DNA from: G963662905 sp965230045
Lineage (GTDB): Bacteria > Bacteroidota > Bacteroidia > Bacteroidales > WRLA01
Assembly: GCA_965230045.1 (NCBI GenBank)
Contig: OZ245940.1
Coordinates: 806,001 to 870,000 of the forward strand
Length of the DNA stretch: 64,000 nucleotides
Direction: 5' to 3'
The position numbers were made by a program, and so were the translations under genes. Each line of letters opens with the position of its first letter. Within the stretch, counting starts at the first letter, position 1. Of the stretch, positions 1 to 9,608 are shown one piece after another. The notes below the pieces were generated by a model that saw only the letters and a list, made by a program, of their open reading frames with translations, was not told the DNA's origin and did no database searches.

Positions 1-1543
1 ACGCGCCTGCCTCTGCTGCCCTGTTTTGATATACATAGCTTTGTATGGCAATGAGCGCGTTGAAAATAAAGTGTGGGTTGAGTTGCGAGCGTGTAATTTT
101 GTCGCGCAATTCTATTTGATATCGCCTGCTTCTTTGCCTGTATTGTAAAACAATCAAAAGTATTATAATGGTAATCAAAAAAAACAAGAGGATCAACCCA
201 ACAATAACATAACCTTTTAGCTGTGTTTCTTTTTTAAGTTGACTAAGTTGCAGTTGTTTCTCTTTATAGTGCCATTCATGGTTCATTGTCAAGACTTTTT
301 GCTGATTTTGTGCATAACTAATGCTGTCACTATATTGATTGTAGAGAATATAATACTTAAGCGCGCTGTCAGTATTGCCCATTTCGTTGTGAACCTCGTA
401 GAGCTTATATGTATCATGTGGGAGATAGTGATCAATCCTTTTCCTCTGACTATGTATTTTGTAGGCTTTCTGGAGATAGAAAATGGCAGAATCGTATTTC
501 TTTAATCGGCTATACGAATTGGCTATATTGGCATAAGAACTTCCTATGAGCGTTTCGGAATTGTTTGTCTTTCTGTGTGCTAAGGCTTTGAAGTTGTTTT
601 TTAACTGTTGTTGATGCTCCCCCTTTAATTCATATATATAGGCCATGCGAGTATAAATATCACCCAATGAATGCTTTGCCTGATATTTTTTATATATATC
701 AATAGTTTTTTGGTAACATTCAAAAGCGCTTTTAAAATCCCCGCTCCATAAAAAGTAATCCCCAAGATTCGTATAAAATGCCATAACACTATGCCAATCC
801 GGGAAATAATCTTCCTGAGGATATTTTAGCTGTTCCTGGTAATAAGCTACACTATCAGGTATATTCAACATGTGAAAAACTTTCATCAGGTTGATGACCG
901 CTATCTCCCTTTGTGTGAATTCGTCCTCAGTCAGGCTATTACTTAGAAGGAGGTTTCTCCGGAATAAATCTACAGCTTGTGATTTTAGGTTGAGCGCTAT
1001 AAGCAACTGTCCAATTTTGATATTATATGTCATCTGCTGTCGGACGTCATTGGCTTTCTTTGCCTCATCAAGCGCCTGTAACAAATATTGATAGGCCTTG
1101 TTGTAGTTCTCGCTCTTTGTGTGCAGCCTGCCAATCAGATAATAGAAATGGGCGGTTTGCCTGTGGTCTTTCTGTATAATCGCCTTTTCTATACCGTCAA
1201 AAATATTTTGGATCGTTTCTTCATAATATTTGTCTTCATCTTTCCAGATTAATCCTTCGGTAAGCACACGTAGACTGATCTGGCTCTTGGTTTCTTCGGA
1301 ATTATCTTGTATAAATTCATTGTGTATGCTGCGAAACAAACCAATTGCCGAATCTACTTGTATTGTCAGTAGCCTGAGGTAATATTTTTCAAGACTGTCT
1401 GTATTTACCGTCTTTGTCTCAGGATCTATGATTTTTTTTCTGATAATTTCAAACTGATCCTGAGCCTGCAAACCAAAAGCTGATGCCAGTAGCAAAACAA
1501 TGATGGTTACAATCGTTTTATTGAGAGCTTTCCCTGGCATCAT
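1..1543 (-). CDS. TPR-containing LytS-type sensor histidine kinase (partial, C-terminus off window)
   Basis: The frame is open from an ATG at 1543 to the window edge, about 514 codons. It begins with a signal peptide ending near LQAQ, continues through a long helical region with TPR-like pairs (for example around YLLQALDEAKKAND), and has one hydrophobic membrane segment close to position 190-150. The last visible part reads RSQLNPHFIFNALIAIQSY, the phospho-acceptor region of the LytS/YehU family (His_kinase, PF06580), with the NPHFIFN histidine. Such kinases sense through a periplasmic TPR domain and usually pass phosphate to a LytTR response regulator. The ATPase domain and any partner lie outside the window. 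It starts 14 bases after the stop of the upstream transglutaminase-like gene, so it is probably the third gene of that operon. The signal sensed is unknown. Confidence 0.88.
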   Translation of the reverse strand, partial: MMPGKALNKTIVTIIVLLLASAFGLQAQDQFEIIRKKIIDPETKTVNTDSLEKYYLRLLTIQVDSAIGLFRSIHNEFIQDNSEETKSQISLRVLTEGLIWKDEDKYYEETIQNIFDGIEKAIIQKDHRQTAHFYYLIGRLHTKSENYNKAYQYLLQALDEAKKANDVRQQMTYNIKIGQLLIALNLKSQAVDLFRRNLLLSNSLTEDEFTQREIAVINLMKVFHMLNIPDSVAYYQEQLKYPQEDYFPDWHSVMAFYTNLGDYFLWSGDFKSAFECYQKTIDIYKKYQAKHSLGDIYTRMAYIYELKGEHQQQLKNNFKALAHRKTNNSETLIGSSYANIANSYSRLKKYDSAIFYLQKAYKIHSQRKRIDHYLPHDTYKLYEVHNEMGNTDSALKYYILYNQYSDSISYAQNQQKVLTMNHEWHYKEKQLQLSQLKKETQLKGYVIVGLILLFFLITIIILLIVLQYRQRSRRYQIELRDKITRSQLNPHFIFNALIAIQSYVYQNRAAEAGA

Positions 1544-1557
1544 TTGGTTTGATTTAA

Positions 1558-3399
1558 TTATTTGTTTAGGATTAGTGTCCTGTACTTTTCTTGATTCCAG
1601 ATATTCATGAAAATCCGGAATACTTCATAATCAACCGGACGGATTTCCTCACCATTGAGTTTAAGCTGCCGTTTAAAAAATAATTTATTGTTTTGACGGC
1701 TTATCTTAATTTCAAGGCTGCCAAAACTTTTCATTTTCCTGATGTTGACTTCCTCGTTCAATACACGGTATCCTTTTGGTATTTCAATTTCAAAAGAATA
1801 GCTTTCATCAATAGCTTTTCCGCAATAAAGAGGTTCTTTTCGCATTGATGGCAATGCTCTGATGTTTCTGGAGTCAATACCGTCTTTCCAAACCGGAAGT
1901 GCCAGAATTAAATATCCTTCCTTGTCCTCCAGTTTTTTTTCTGATTCTAAAACAAAATCAGCGGCCATTTCTTCCTCATTAAAAGTGTTGCTCACAAAAT
2001 CTTTAATGTCATTTTTTTGTACAAAACCTTTAATCATGCCCCGGGCTTCTTTTGCGCCTTTTTCCTGCCAATTAAAATAATCTACCAGATAGAGGCTGGC
2101 TTGTAAATTCCCTTTTCCACTAAAACCTGCGTCTTCATTCAAAACCAACTTCATGTTAAGGTCTATACTCGCTTGTAGGCTTTTATCGTAGGGCAGCTTA
2201 AGTGTACGCAGACTTTCTATGGCAGGATCCAAAACCAGGAATTCTTTATCAGGATAAATTATTTGCATATTAGTTGCGTAGTTGTGTATCGCACTGATAA
2301 CAAATGATTTATTGTCAAATTTGCATTCAACGGCATAACCATCAATAATATTTAAACTTCCGATTGCCGGCTCATAAAGCCTTTGCGGTATCGTAGCAAC
2401 AACATTTGTGCGGAAGCCGGCTTCTCTTAAAAGTGCAGATAACAAAAGGTTTTTTTCAAGCTTTGTCCCTCCGTTTGAATTCCAGACTTCACTAATAGTT
2501 CTGGCCTTATAAGCAGTGTACTGAAGAGGCACAAACCAATTGTTTATGTTCTGATCGACATGCTTTCTTATGGCTTGCATAAGCTGTATTTTATCCGAAA
2601 ACTGTGTCTTTAGATTATGGGCAAAATCAATGGCGCTTTGCGGAAGTTTTTGATTTGTGAAAGCTTCCTGTGCAGTAAGTTTTTCTGTTGCCATTTGCAG
2701 GTTCTTGGCCGATGAGAAAGTTAAACATGGCAGGTACATACTCCTCGGGGGCAAATGATCTTCGCCCGAAAGTTGATGCAGGTTCGTAATCCGCCAAATA
2801 TATTTGTCCATGTTTTTTTCCGTACTTTTCTCCGGTGCCAGCCTGAGGTTCATCATCCTGTGATGAAATTCATGATCTTTAGGAACTTCTACCGTACAAA
2901 CATATTCACGAACCGGCGAGCGGCTTTCAAAGTTTTTATAGTCCATTAATGCCGGAAAATAACCTGCTTTGGTTTTGATCGCATAATCCAGCTCAATAGT
3001 TGCTCCGATTTCCAATGCAGTATGGGTAACCACCATTTCTCTGATTTGGTTGAATGGTGGAGCGCCGGCAGCAAAACGGGGCAATACTTCATTAAACGCA
3101 TTTTCAGGCACGGGCACAACTTTTCCGTCGGCCATTATTGTTTGTGCTTTGTTAATAATCAGTTCTTGATAATTAGGATTATAAACAATAAAAGTTTCAC
3201 CGTACATACGGTTAAAACTATAATGGGTGTTCAGTTTCACTTTTTTGTAGAAATGATAGCTGATGTTTCCATCCTGATCAAGTGAGTAAGTTTCATGCAG
3301 TTTTTCATAAACGGCATCAGCATTTTGATATTGACCGAACAAAAGTGCAGGAGCGCTGGACAGAAAAGCGACTATTATAAATAAGTTTTTGATTTTCAT
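1558..3399 (-). CDS. DUF3857/transglutaminase-fold protein lacking catalytic residues
   Basis: A 613-residue exported protein with a signal peptide ending near LLFGQ. Residues about 30-200 match the DUF3857 beta-sandwich domain and about 260-380 the transglutaminase-like fold. The helix that normally carries the catalytic Cys (usual form GxCKDKA) here reads NSNGGTKLEKNLLLSALL, with no Cys. The position of the catalytic His (FNHSV in the upstream paralogue) is occupied by HNYAT, while the Asp of VLDPA remains. It should therefore be a non-enzymatic, probably binding, member. It lies 29 bases downstream of an intact paralogue and 14 bases upstream of the kinase gene, which suggests joint expression. 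Substrate and role are unknown. Confidence 0.85.
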   Translation of the reverse strand: MKIKNLFIIVAFLSSAPALLFGQYQNADAVYEKLHETYSLDQDGNISYHFYKKVKLNTHYSFNRMYGETFIVYNPNYQELIINKAQTIMADGKVVPVPENAFNEVLPRFAAGAPPFNQIREMVVTHTALEIGATIELDYAIKTKAGYFPALMDYKNFESRSPVREYVCTVEVPKDHEFHHRMMNLRLAPEKSTEKNMDKYIWRITNLHQLSGEDHLPPRSMYLPCLTFSSAKNLQMATEKLTAQEAFTNQKLPQSAIDFAHNLKTQFSDKIQLMQAIRKHVDQNINNWFVPLQYTAYKARTISEVWNSNGGTKLEKNLLLSALLREAGFRTNVVATIPQRLYEPAIGSLNIIDGYAVECKFDNKSFVISAIHNYATNMQIIYPDKEFLVLDPAIESLRTLKLPYDKSLQASIDLNMKLVLNEDAGFSGKGNLQASLYLVDYFNWQEKGAKEARGMIKGFVQKNDIKDFVSNTFNEEEMAADFVLESEKKLEDKEGYLILALPVWKDGIDSRNIRALPSMRKEPLYCGKAIDESYSFEIEIPKGYRVLNEEVNIRKMKSFGSLEIKISRQNNKLFFKRQLKLNGEEIRPVDYEVFRIFMNIWNQEKYRTLILNK

Positions 3400-3428
3400 C
3401 TTATTGAATATTTAAGGTTAGGGCTGGG

Positions 3429-5387
3429 TTATCGTTTCAGGATGATTTTCTCATTGGCAAATTTCTGCTGTGCTAAAACAGCGGAACGGAAATCAGGCCA
3501 TTCTTTGGCTTCATAAACGCGCTTTCCGAAAACAGCTTTTTCTTTGAGCTCAAGTGTTTTTCCTTTCAGAGTATAGGAGCCGTCAAAGCTGACGTTCTCG
3601 CCTTCAACCATTTCTTCGGAAGGCAGCTGCACTATTTCCTTATAGGAAGGCAGCTTGATGCTTTCACTGATTTCTACCAGGCGCGAACATCTGTCGCGGA
3701 ATGCTTTGTCGCGCTTTTTGATGTGTGTGGCAGCATGCAAATGAGACATTGCCCGGCTGAATACATTTTGTGCCAACAAGGGCGTGAAAATGATCTCATG
3801 TTCCGTAACTACAGCAAAATCAGGTATTTCATACTCATAGTATATCCGTACAGGAGTTTTTTGGTAATCCTCATTGCGGGTGTATTCCATTTTGGTGATC
3901 TGAGCATCGGGAGCTATACGAAGTAGTTCTTTTTCTACATTGTTTTCCCATTCGGACTTTTGGTAATAATTAAAAACACCCCTTACTGCTGCATCGCTTT
4001 GGCCTTCTGCTGTTACAGTAAACTGGCCTTTTAGTGTGCCGTCATCTTTAATGCGTGACTCACCGAATATGCGCAGATAATGGTTTTCGGGTGGGGAAAC
4101 CTCTGTGATCATGAGGTCAGCGCCTTCGGGCAGGCCCATCAGGTAATTTTGTTGCTGCTCCAGACTTGACCAGAGTTCGCGTACTCCGGGAACCCAGGTA
4201 GGGTCAAGTACTTTGTATTCTCCATTGCGGAGTTTAACAACAGTAACACTGTGGTTAAACTGATCAGCAGGAATCCGGTCAATGCGTTCTCCGGCCATGG
4301 TCATGGCTGCATAGGATTCAAATCCGGCAGCACGCAGCATGGCAATGAGCAATCCTGCCTTGTCTTTACAAACGCCGCAGCGGTCACGGAAATTCATCTC
4401 GCCATTATGCAGCGTATATCCTTCGCCTTCGCCCATTGAAATGCCGCTGTAGCGCATGTTGTCAGCAACCCAGTGGGTCAGTACGGCAATGGAATCCATT
4501 TCACTTTCAGCGCCCACAAGCAGTTCCTTCACTTTTTTGTCAATTTCCGGTGTGGATTCAAAACTGCCGTAATCTTCATTAACGCCATAAAACCAGGTGG
4601 ATTTGGCTTCCCAGTCGGGGCTGGTGGACATCAGCAGTTTCGTGTAAATATCGTTATTGGCCAGCATTCCTGCTTTCCGTTTTGCGGGTTCAATATCCTT
4701 TTTCTCAAAATGATATTGGATGCGGCCATTGGCTTTTTTGAGTGATGAGCGCAATTCGCCATTATAGATTTCATACTGAAGGAATTTGTCATCGGGCAGG
4801 TTTACATGATACACTTTGTTAAGTACCGGATGATTGCTCCAAAAAGGGATGATATCATAAAAATGGCCCTTCATTGGTGGCACATAGCGCGATTCGTCAT
4901 CGCCATCATAAAGCAAAGCATATGTAAAGCCTTTGCGGAAATACTTGATATCAATGGCATCGCCGGCTTCAAGCCTGCCGATTTCGATCATTTGTTTTCG
5001 GGCGCCCCAGTAAATGGCACGCGCCGGTGCGGTATAATCATTAACGGCGTTTTTGATATCGATTTCTTCAATGGTTCCGTTTTTGCGGAAAATTGTTGCC
5101 GAAATCACGTCCACATGTGCCGAAAGTGGATCATAATCAATGCGGTAAACAGCATTGTTTTTTGCTCCGGTTTCATCGAGGATTTTAATGAGCTGATGTA
5201 TGTTCACATAGCTCAGCCCCGACTCCTTCACAAAAACATCTGTTGAATCGAAAATTGAGAGCTGGTGGCTGCCCGGAAAATCTTCTGCCGTTCCGCTCTT
5301 GTTTATTAATTCCTGAATAGGATTTTGTGCCGTTGAATAGAGGCAGGCACATAGGATACTTACAAATAGAATGATGCCTTTTCGCAT
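3429..5387 (-). CDS. DUF3857 and transglutaminase domain protein, catalytically intact
   Basis: A 652-residue exported protein with a signal peptide ending near YSTAQ. DUF3857 occupies about residues 50-230. The transglutaminase core is at about 280-400: RDRCGVCKDKAGLL gives the catalytic Cys, FNHSVTVV the His and VLDPTW the Asp. A beta-rich C-terminal domain follows. Proteins of this architecture are common in Bacteroidota and sit in the periplasm or on the surface; whether they cross-link, cleave or merely bind is generally not known. It is the first gene of a three-gene minus-strand operon with its inactive paralogue and a LytS-type kinase. The ATG at 5387 is chosen because it places the signal peptide at the N-terminus. 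Confidence 0.88.
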   Translation of the reverse strand: MRKGIILFVSILCACLYSTAQNPIQELINKSGTAEDFPGSHQLSIFDSTDVFVKESGLSYVNIHQLIKILDETGAKNNAVYRIDYDPLSAHVDVISATIFRKNGTIEEIDIKNAVNDYTAPARAIYWGARKQMIEIGRLEAGDAIDIKYFRKGFTYALLYDGDDESRYVPPMKGHFYDIIPFWSNHPVLNKVYHVNLPDDKFLQYEIYNGELRSSLKKANGRIQYHFEKKDIEPAKRKAGMLANNDIYTKLLMSTSPDWEAKSTWFYGVNEDYGSFESTPEIDKKVKELLVGAESEMDSIAVLTHWVADNMRYSGISMGEGEGYTLHNGEMNFRDRCGVCKDKAGLLIAMLRAAGFESYAAMTMAGERIDRIPADQFNHSVTVVKLRNGEYKVLDPTWVPGVRELWSSLEQQQNYLMGLPEGADLMITEVSPPENHYLRIFGESRIKDDGTLKGQFTVTAEGQSDAAVRGVFNYYQKSEWENNVEKELLRIAPDAQITKMEYTRNEDYQKTPVRIYYEYEIPDFAVVTEHEIIFTPLLAQNVFSRAMSHLHAATHIKKRDKAFRDRCSRLVEISESIKLPSYKEIVQLPSEEMVEGENVSFDGSYTLKGKTLELKEKAVFGKRVYEAKEWPDFRSAVLAQQKFANEKIILKR

Positions 5388-5499
5388 AGTTAGAGGTTTT
5401 ATTTTTCCGTAAAATTAGCATTAATTCTTTTGTCCATGATCTGGACTGCAATTTTTTCGCCATAGTGCTATGGTAAAGAAGGGTTTGTGCTCAATAATC

Positions 5500-5533
5500 T
5501 TTGTTGGGAATGGTATTAATTTTTGTAATTTTG
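5500..5533 (+). promoter_or_regulatory. Bacteroidota-type promoter of rluB
   Basis: TTTG at 5500-5503 (or TTG at 5504-5506) is followed after 19-22 bases by TAATTTTG at 5526-5533, fitting the Bacteroidota -33/-7 consensus TTTG...TAnnTTTG. It lies about 60 bases before the rluB start, in the divergent gap. Inferred from consensus only. Confidence 0.5.
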
Positions 5534-5594
5534 TGCCCCTTTTGCATTGGCGCTTACATACGGGTAGCCAAAGCAAAAGATTAAAAATTTAAGT

Positions 5595-6458
5595 ATGAGA
5601 AAAAATCCGGCCCGAAAATCAAGGTCAGAAGACAGGCCAAACCGAGATAAGCCCAGGCAGGATGGTAAAAACCGTCTGGCAGGAAAAAACAAAGGCAGGA
5701 CATTATCAAAACCTGCAGTGCCGCAAAAGACTTCCTCATCCAATCCGGATGAGATGAGGTTGAATAAGTATATTGCTCATGCCGGTATTTGCTCACGTCG
5801 CGAGGCCGATAAGCTGATTGAAGCCGGAGCTGTGAAAGTGAACGGTGAAGTTGTTTCTGACCTTGGCCATAAAGTGATGCGCTCGGACAATGTTCAGGTT
5901 GGCGAAGAACGCATCCGGCCGGAACGTCAGGTTTACCTGCTTTTGAACAAACCTAAAGCCTATATTACAACTACGGATGATCCTTATGAGCGCCGGACGG
6001 TGATGTCCCTGGTACAGAATGCCTGCAAAGAAAGGCTGTATCCGGTGGGTCGGCTCGATCGCAATACTACCGGATTGCTGCTTTTTACCAATGATGGCCA
6101 GCTTGCGGATAAACTGATGCACCCTTCCAATAAAGTCCATAAAATTTATCATGCATCCCTTGATAAAAACCTTAAAACAGAGGATATGGATGCCATTGCC
6201 AGTGGCCTGGAACTGGAGGATGGTTTTATAAAATCGGATAAAATTGCCTATGTGGGTGATGGACAGGACCGTCGTCAGGTAGGACTCGAAATACATTCAG
6301 GCAAAAACCGTATCGTCAGGAGGATCTTTGCGCATCTGGGGTATAATGTGATCAAACTTGACCGTGTTATTTTTGCCGGCCTGACAAAAAAAGACCTCCC
6401 CCGTGGCAAGTACCGTTTCCTGACACAGAAAGAGATCGATTTTCTAAAAATGCGTTAG
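5595..6458 (+). CDS. rluB: 23S rRNA pseudouridine synthase, RluB/RsuA family
   Basis: A 287-residue protein. The first 50 residues are a basic, low-complexity extension typical of Bacteroidota homologues. An S4 RNA-binding domain follows (LNKYIAHAGICSRREADKLI, about 53-100). The pseudouridine synthase domain contains GRLDRNTTGLLLFTNDG with the catalytic Asp. The family converts a uridine of 23S rRNA helix 80 (U2605 in E. coli) to pseudouridine; RsuA, RluE and RluF share the fold, so the exact site is by family inference. The gene has its own promoter and ends 15 bases from the convergent mltF stop. Confidence 0.9.
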   Translation: MRKNPARKSRSEDRPNRDKPRQDGKNRLAGKNKGRTLSKPAVPQKTSSSNPDEMRLNKYIAHAGICSRREADKLIEAGAVKVNGEVVSDLGHKVMRSDNVQVGEERIRPERQVYLLLNKPKAYITTTDDPYERRTVMSLVQNACKERLYPVGRLDRNTTGLLLFTNDGQLADKLMHPSNKVHKIYHASLDKNLKTEDMDAIASGLELEDGFIKSDKIAYVGDGQDRRQVGLEIHSGKNRIVRRIFAHLGYNVIKLDRVIFAGLTKKDLPRGKYRFLTQKEIDFLKMR

Positions 6459-6473
6459 TTTTTTGATGCCCGT

Positions 6474-7919
6474 TTATTCCACGATCGCATTTTTATAATG
6501 CTCATAACGGTCGAGGATGTCATAAACAAAATCGTAAGGTTCCTCTCCACGACAATAACCGTATTTTACTACATCATCTTTGTAGAAAGAAGGTTTCGAT
6601 TTGTTCAGTAGATAATAATCTACACTGCTGTCCCATTCAATAGGGTTTTTATCATGTTTTTCGGCCAGTCTTTGTGCATCATAAACATGGCCAATTCCCA
6701 CATTATAAGATGCCAAAACAAATTTTATCCTTTCAGCGGAATCGCTGATGACGGGTTTGAATTGTTTATCTAACCACTTCAGGAATTTTACTCCTGCGGC
6801 GATATGTTCGGAAGGGCTGGAAGCCGTATCAACACCATAGTGCGCTGCTGTTTGCGGCATAAGTTGCATCAAACCAAAAGCGCCAACCCAGCTGCGGACT
6901 TCCGGCTTAAAATGTGATTCCTGATAAATCAGTGAAGCCAGTAAACGCCAATCCCACCCGAGTTTTTCGCTTTCGCGGCGGATAACTTCATCATAAACCG
7001 ATATTTTGCCGCCCTGAACCGAATGGTAATCGCTTTGCGCCATAAAAACCTGGCGTGGATTGTGGAAATATTTGTTGTAAACGTACTTTGCCAGCGGCTT
7101 ACTCTTGAATTCATCCAGCCAGCAATTGATGGTATCGGCTAATGATAAATCTGCTTTGGGCGTGGCCCAGGCAATATTTTGTGCAAAACTGATGGGCGTT
7201 TGCACATCAATGTCCGGGTAATATTTTTCATTGATCAAGCCGATATGTTCATCGCAAACTGTATAATCAATCTCTCCCTCCGCAACAGCCCGTATCAGGC
7301 TTTCGACATCGCGCAAGGAATCCTGTATGATGTGAATGCTGTCGCCGATTTCTTCGGAGAGATTTTCAAGCCGCTTTTGGAAGGTTGTATTTTTTTGAAT
7401 GACAACTGTTTTTCCGGCCAGTTCCAGCGGTTCGCGGATCATGAGTTTTTCCATGTCGTTCACTGTACGCATATTGCGCCAGTTTTCGGGTTTGCGCTGT
7501 ACCAAAACCTGTCGCGTTTTTTGGAGGGGATTAGTGAAATTGATTTTTTCGGCCCGTCTGCGCGTAATAGCCAAATCCATGGCAATCAGATCTACATTTC
7601 CACTGTCAAGCTGCGCAAAGGATTCTTTCAAGTCTTGATTTACAATGATTTCCAGTCCTACATCCAAATAATCGGCCAAAGACTGGAGCAATTCGTATTG
7701 GTAGCCCATTGGCTCACCACGATAAACAAAATAATTAATTGAGTTGTAATCGGTTACGGCAACGATTTTGCCGCGTTCCATGATTTTTTCCAGTAAGGTA
7801 GTGGTATCCGTATTAAAAACCAGTGAATCCTGTTTTACTTTAACTTCATTTCGATGGCAGGCAAATGAGAAAAACAACAATAAAACCAAAAAAAGACTTG
7901 TTGGAACATGTGTCCTCAT
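6474..7919 (-). CDS. mltF: MltF-type membrane-bound lytic murein transglycosylase
   Basis: A 481-residue predicted lipoprotein with lipobox FSFAC near residue 20. Residues about 45-290 form a type-3 solute-binding domain (KIVAVTDYNSINYFVYRGEP..., VDLIAMDLAITRRRAEKINF). Residues about 310-450 form a lytic transglycosylase SLT domain with catalytic Glu near 334 in YQESHF and the follow-on GAFGLMQLMPQTA. This two-domain order is diagnostic of MltF, which cleaves peptidoglycan glycan strands in the periplasm. It is convergent with rluB and has no obvious operon partner. Confidence 0.93.
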   Translation of the reverse strand: MRTHVPTSLFLVLLLFFSFACHRNEVKVKQDSLVFNTDTTTLLEKIMERGKIVAVTDYNSINYFVYRGEPMGYQYELLQSLADYLDVGLEIIVNQDLKESFAQLDSGNVDLIAMDLAITRRRAEKINFTNPLQKTRQVLVQRKPENWRNMRTVNDMEKLMIREPLELAGKTVVIQKNTTFQKRLENLSEEIGDSIHIIQDSLRDVESLIRAVAEGEIDYTVCDEHIGLINEKYYPDIDVQTPISFAQNIAWATPKADLSLADTINCWLDEFKSKPLAKYVYNKYFHNPRQVFMAQSDYHSVQGGKISVYDEVIRRESEKLGWDWRLLASLIYQESHFKPEVRSWVGAFGLMQLMPQTAAHYGVDTASSPSEHIAAGVKFLKWLDKQFKPVISDSAERIKFVLASYNVGIGHVYDAQRLAEKHDKNPIEWDSSVDYYLLNKSKPSFYKDDVVKYGYCRGEEPYDFVYDILDRYEHYKNAIVE

Positions 7920-8144
7920 AAAATTATCATTCGTTCAACATATGCATATCTCCCTCGTAGTTATATAATAACTTATTGCAAACCAGCGAAATATGCGTTT
8001 TATCTCATCTTCATTTTTTAGTAAAGAGCTTGTTTTTACTAAAAGACGAAAACAAATTACGAAAAAAAACAATTATTATTGCCTTTGGTTTGGGTTTTGA
8101 GTGATTTTTTTTGAGATATTCGTATTTTTAACACAAAAAACAGT

Positions 8145-9605
8145 ATGATGAGCAGTAAAATTCGTTTTACCTTTATTGGGTTATTTTTATTTAATTTATT
8201 GGTATGCAGTCATTTAATGGCTCAGGAGGGAAGTGGTGCCAGTACTATGGTAGGTGCGGGTAATGCTACTTCTGCATTGAACGATTATGAATCTTCGGGA
8301 ATTAATCCGGCAAATTTAGGATGGAGCCGCGACAATAAGGCTTTCCATGTGGGTTTGGGCGCGATGAATTTTTCGATTTATTCCCAGCCTTTGAAAAAAT
8401 CAGATATCAAGCGGTTCTTTGAGCAGGATTATAGCTATTTGCTTCAGGATAAGCTGGATATCGTAAAGGATTTTACTGAGGCAGAAGTAAATATTGACGG
8501 AAACCTGATGCTTTTTGGGGCATCCTATCAGGATCCAAAATGGGGCGGAATTTCTTTTACGGTGCAGGAACGGGCCAATTGGAATTTCCAGCTCAACCAA
8601 ACAGCGAGCGAGTTTTTATTTATGGGTTGGAATTCCGATTATTTTACAGAATGGGTGATTGATCCCGAAACAGGTGATACTACCGAAGGCGTGCGGGAAA
8701 CTGATTTAAAAACCACGGCAGAATTATTCGAAGGATCTCGTTTTACGTCACTATGGCGGCGCGATTTTACCTTTAGCTATGGTGTTGAGGTTGTTAGAAA
8801 ACAAAATATTGGTTTTTCAGTAGGCTTTGGTGTGAAATACATCAAAGGTATGGGCTTTCTGAATGTGCGTGCGGATGATGAAATTGAAGGAATTTCAAGT
8901 TTGTCTCCTTTTTACAACATTTCTTATCCGGAACCTAGCCCTTCTACGCGCCCCGGCAAAGATTTTGAAAGTGTTGGTTCCGGTTTTGGCTTTGATTTTG
9001 GTATTAATTTCCGACTAAAGGATAAACTTCGCATAGGCTTGGCAATTACTGATATCGGCTCCATTACATGGGATGGAAATGTATATCGTGCCAATTGGGA
9101 AGGAAAAGTAAAACGTATCGCAAGCCCGGGGATTAATACGAATAATGTTCAGGATATTATCGAATCGATTGTGGTTAGTGAAGATGTTTATGATTGGGAA
9201 GGTCTGACTGAATATGTCAGTGATCTGCCCACACGTTTTAGGATCGGAGCTTCTTATGCCGTTCATGAAAACTTTGATCTGGGGCTTGATGTCGTAGCAC
9301 CGATGAATTCAGTGCCGGGAAATCTAAAAGATCCATTGATTTCTGCTGGTTTCCTTTTTCGTCCCGGCAGTTGGGTAGAGCTAAGCTCAGGCATTAAAAC
9401 AGGCGGAAACAATGCCTTTAATGTTCCCCTCGGAGCAACATTTTTTGTGGGCAACAGCTGGGATATCGGCTTGGGATTCCGCGATGTGCTGACACTTTTC
9501 CGCCAAGAGCACCCAACCGTCAGTTTTGCTTTTGGCTTCCTGAGGTTTAAAATCGGCGATTACAATAAGAAAGATGCTTCTATGGATGAAGGAGAAGAAG
9601 GTTAA
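8145..9605 (+). CDS. DUF5723 family outer-membrane protein
   Basis: A 486-residue protein with a signal peptide (about residues 5-26, ending SHLMAQ). The mature N-terminus has the small-residue stretch GASTMVGAGNATSALNDYES and the motif GINPANLGW, seen in FadL/PorV-like Bacteroidota barrels and in DUF5723 proteins. The rest alternates polar and aromatic residues in the manner of a beta barrel, with repeated GxGF-type strands. A likely outer-membrane barrel or barrel-associated protein. Its substrate is unknown and no neighbour hints at one. It ends 3 bases before the convergent response regulator stop. Confidence 0.75.
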   Translation: MMSSKIRFTFIGLFLFNLLVCSHLMAQEGSGASTMVGAGNATSALNDYESSGINPANLGWSRDNKAFHVGLGAMNFSIYSQPLKKSDIKRFFEQDYSYLLQDKLDIVKDFTEAEVNIDGNLMLFGASYQDPKWGGISFTVQERANWNFQLNQTASEFLFMGWNSDYFTEWVIDPETGDTTEGVRETDLKTTAELFEGSRFTSLWRRDFTFSYGVEVVRKQNIGFSVGFGVKYIKGMGFLNVRADDEIEGISSLSPFYNISYPEPSPSTRPGKDFESVGSGFGFDFGINFRLKDKLRIGLAITDIGSITWDGNVYRANWEGKVKRIASPGINTNNVQDIIESIVVSEDVYDWEGLTEYVSDLPTRFRIGASYAVHENFDLGLDVVAPMNSVPGNLKDPLISAGFLFRPGSWVELSSGIKTGGNNAFNVPLGATFFVGNSWDIGLGFRDVLTLFRQEHPTVSFAFGFLRFKIGDYNKKDASMDEGEEG

Positions 9606-9608
9606 AGT

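Noticed and set aside
239..505. 88-codon hydrophobic plus-strand frame
   Set aside because: It is antisense to the TPR/LytS kinase, whose frame is continuous and carries recognisable motifs.
4806..5246. 146-codon plus-strand frame inside the transglutaminase gene
   Set aside because: It is a shadow of the well-supported minus-strand gene.
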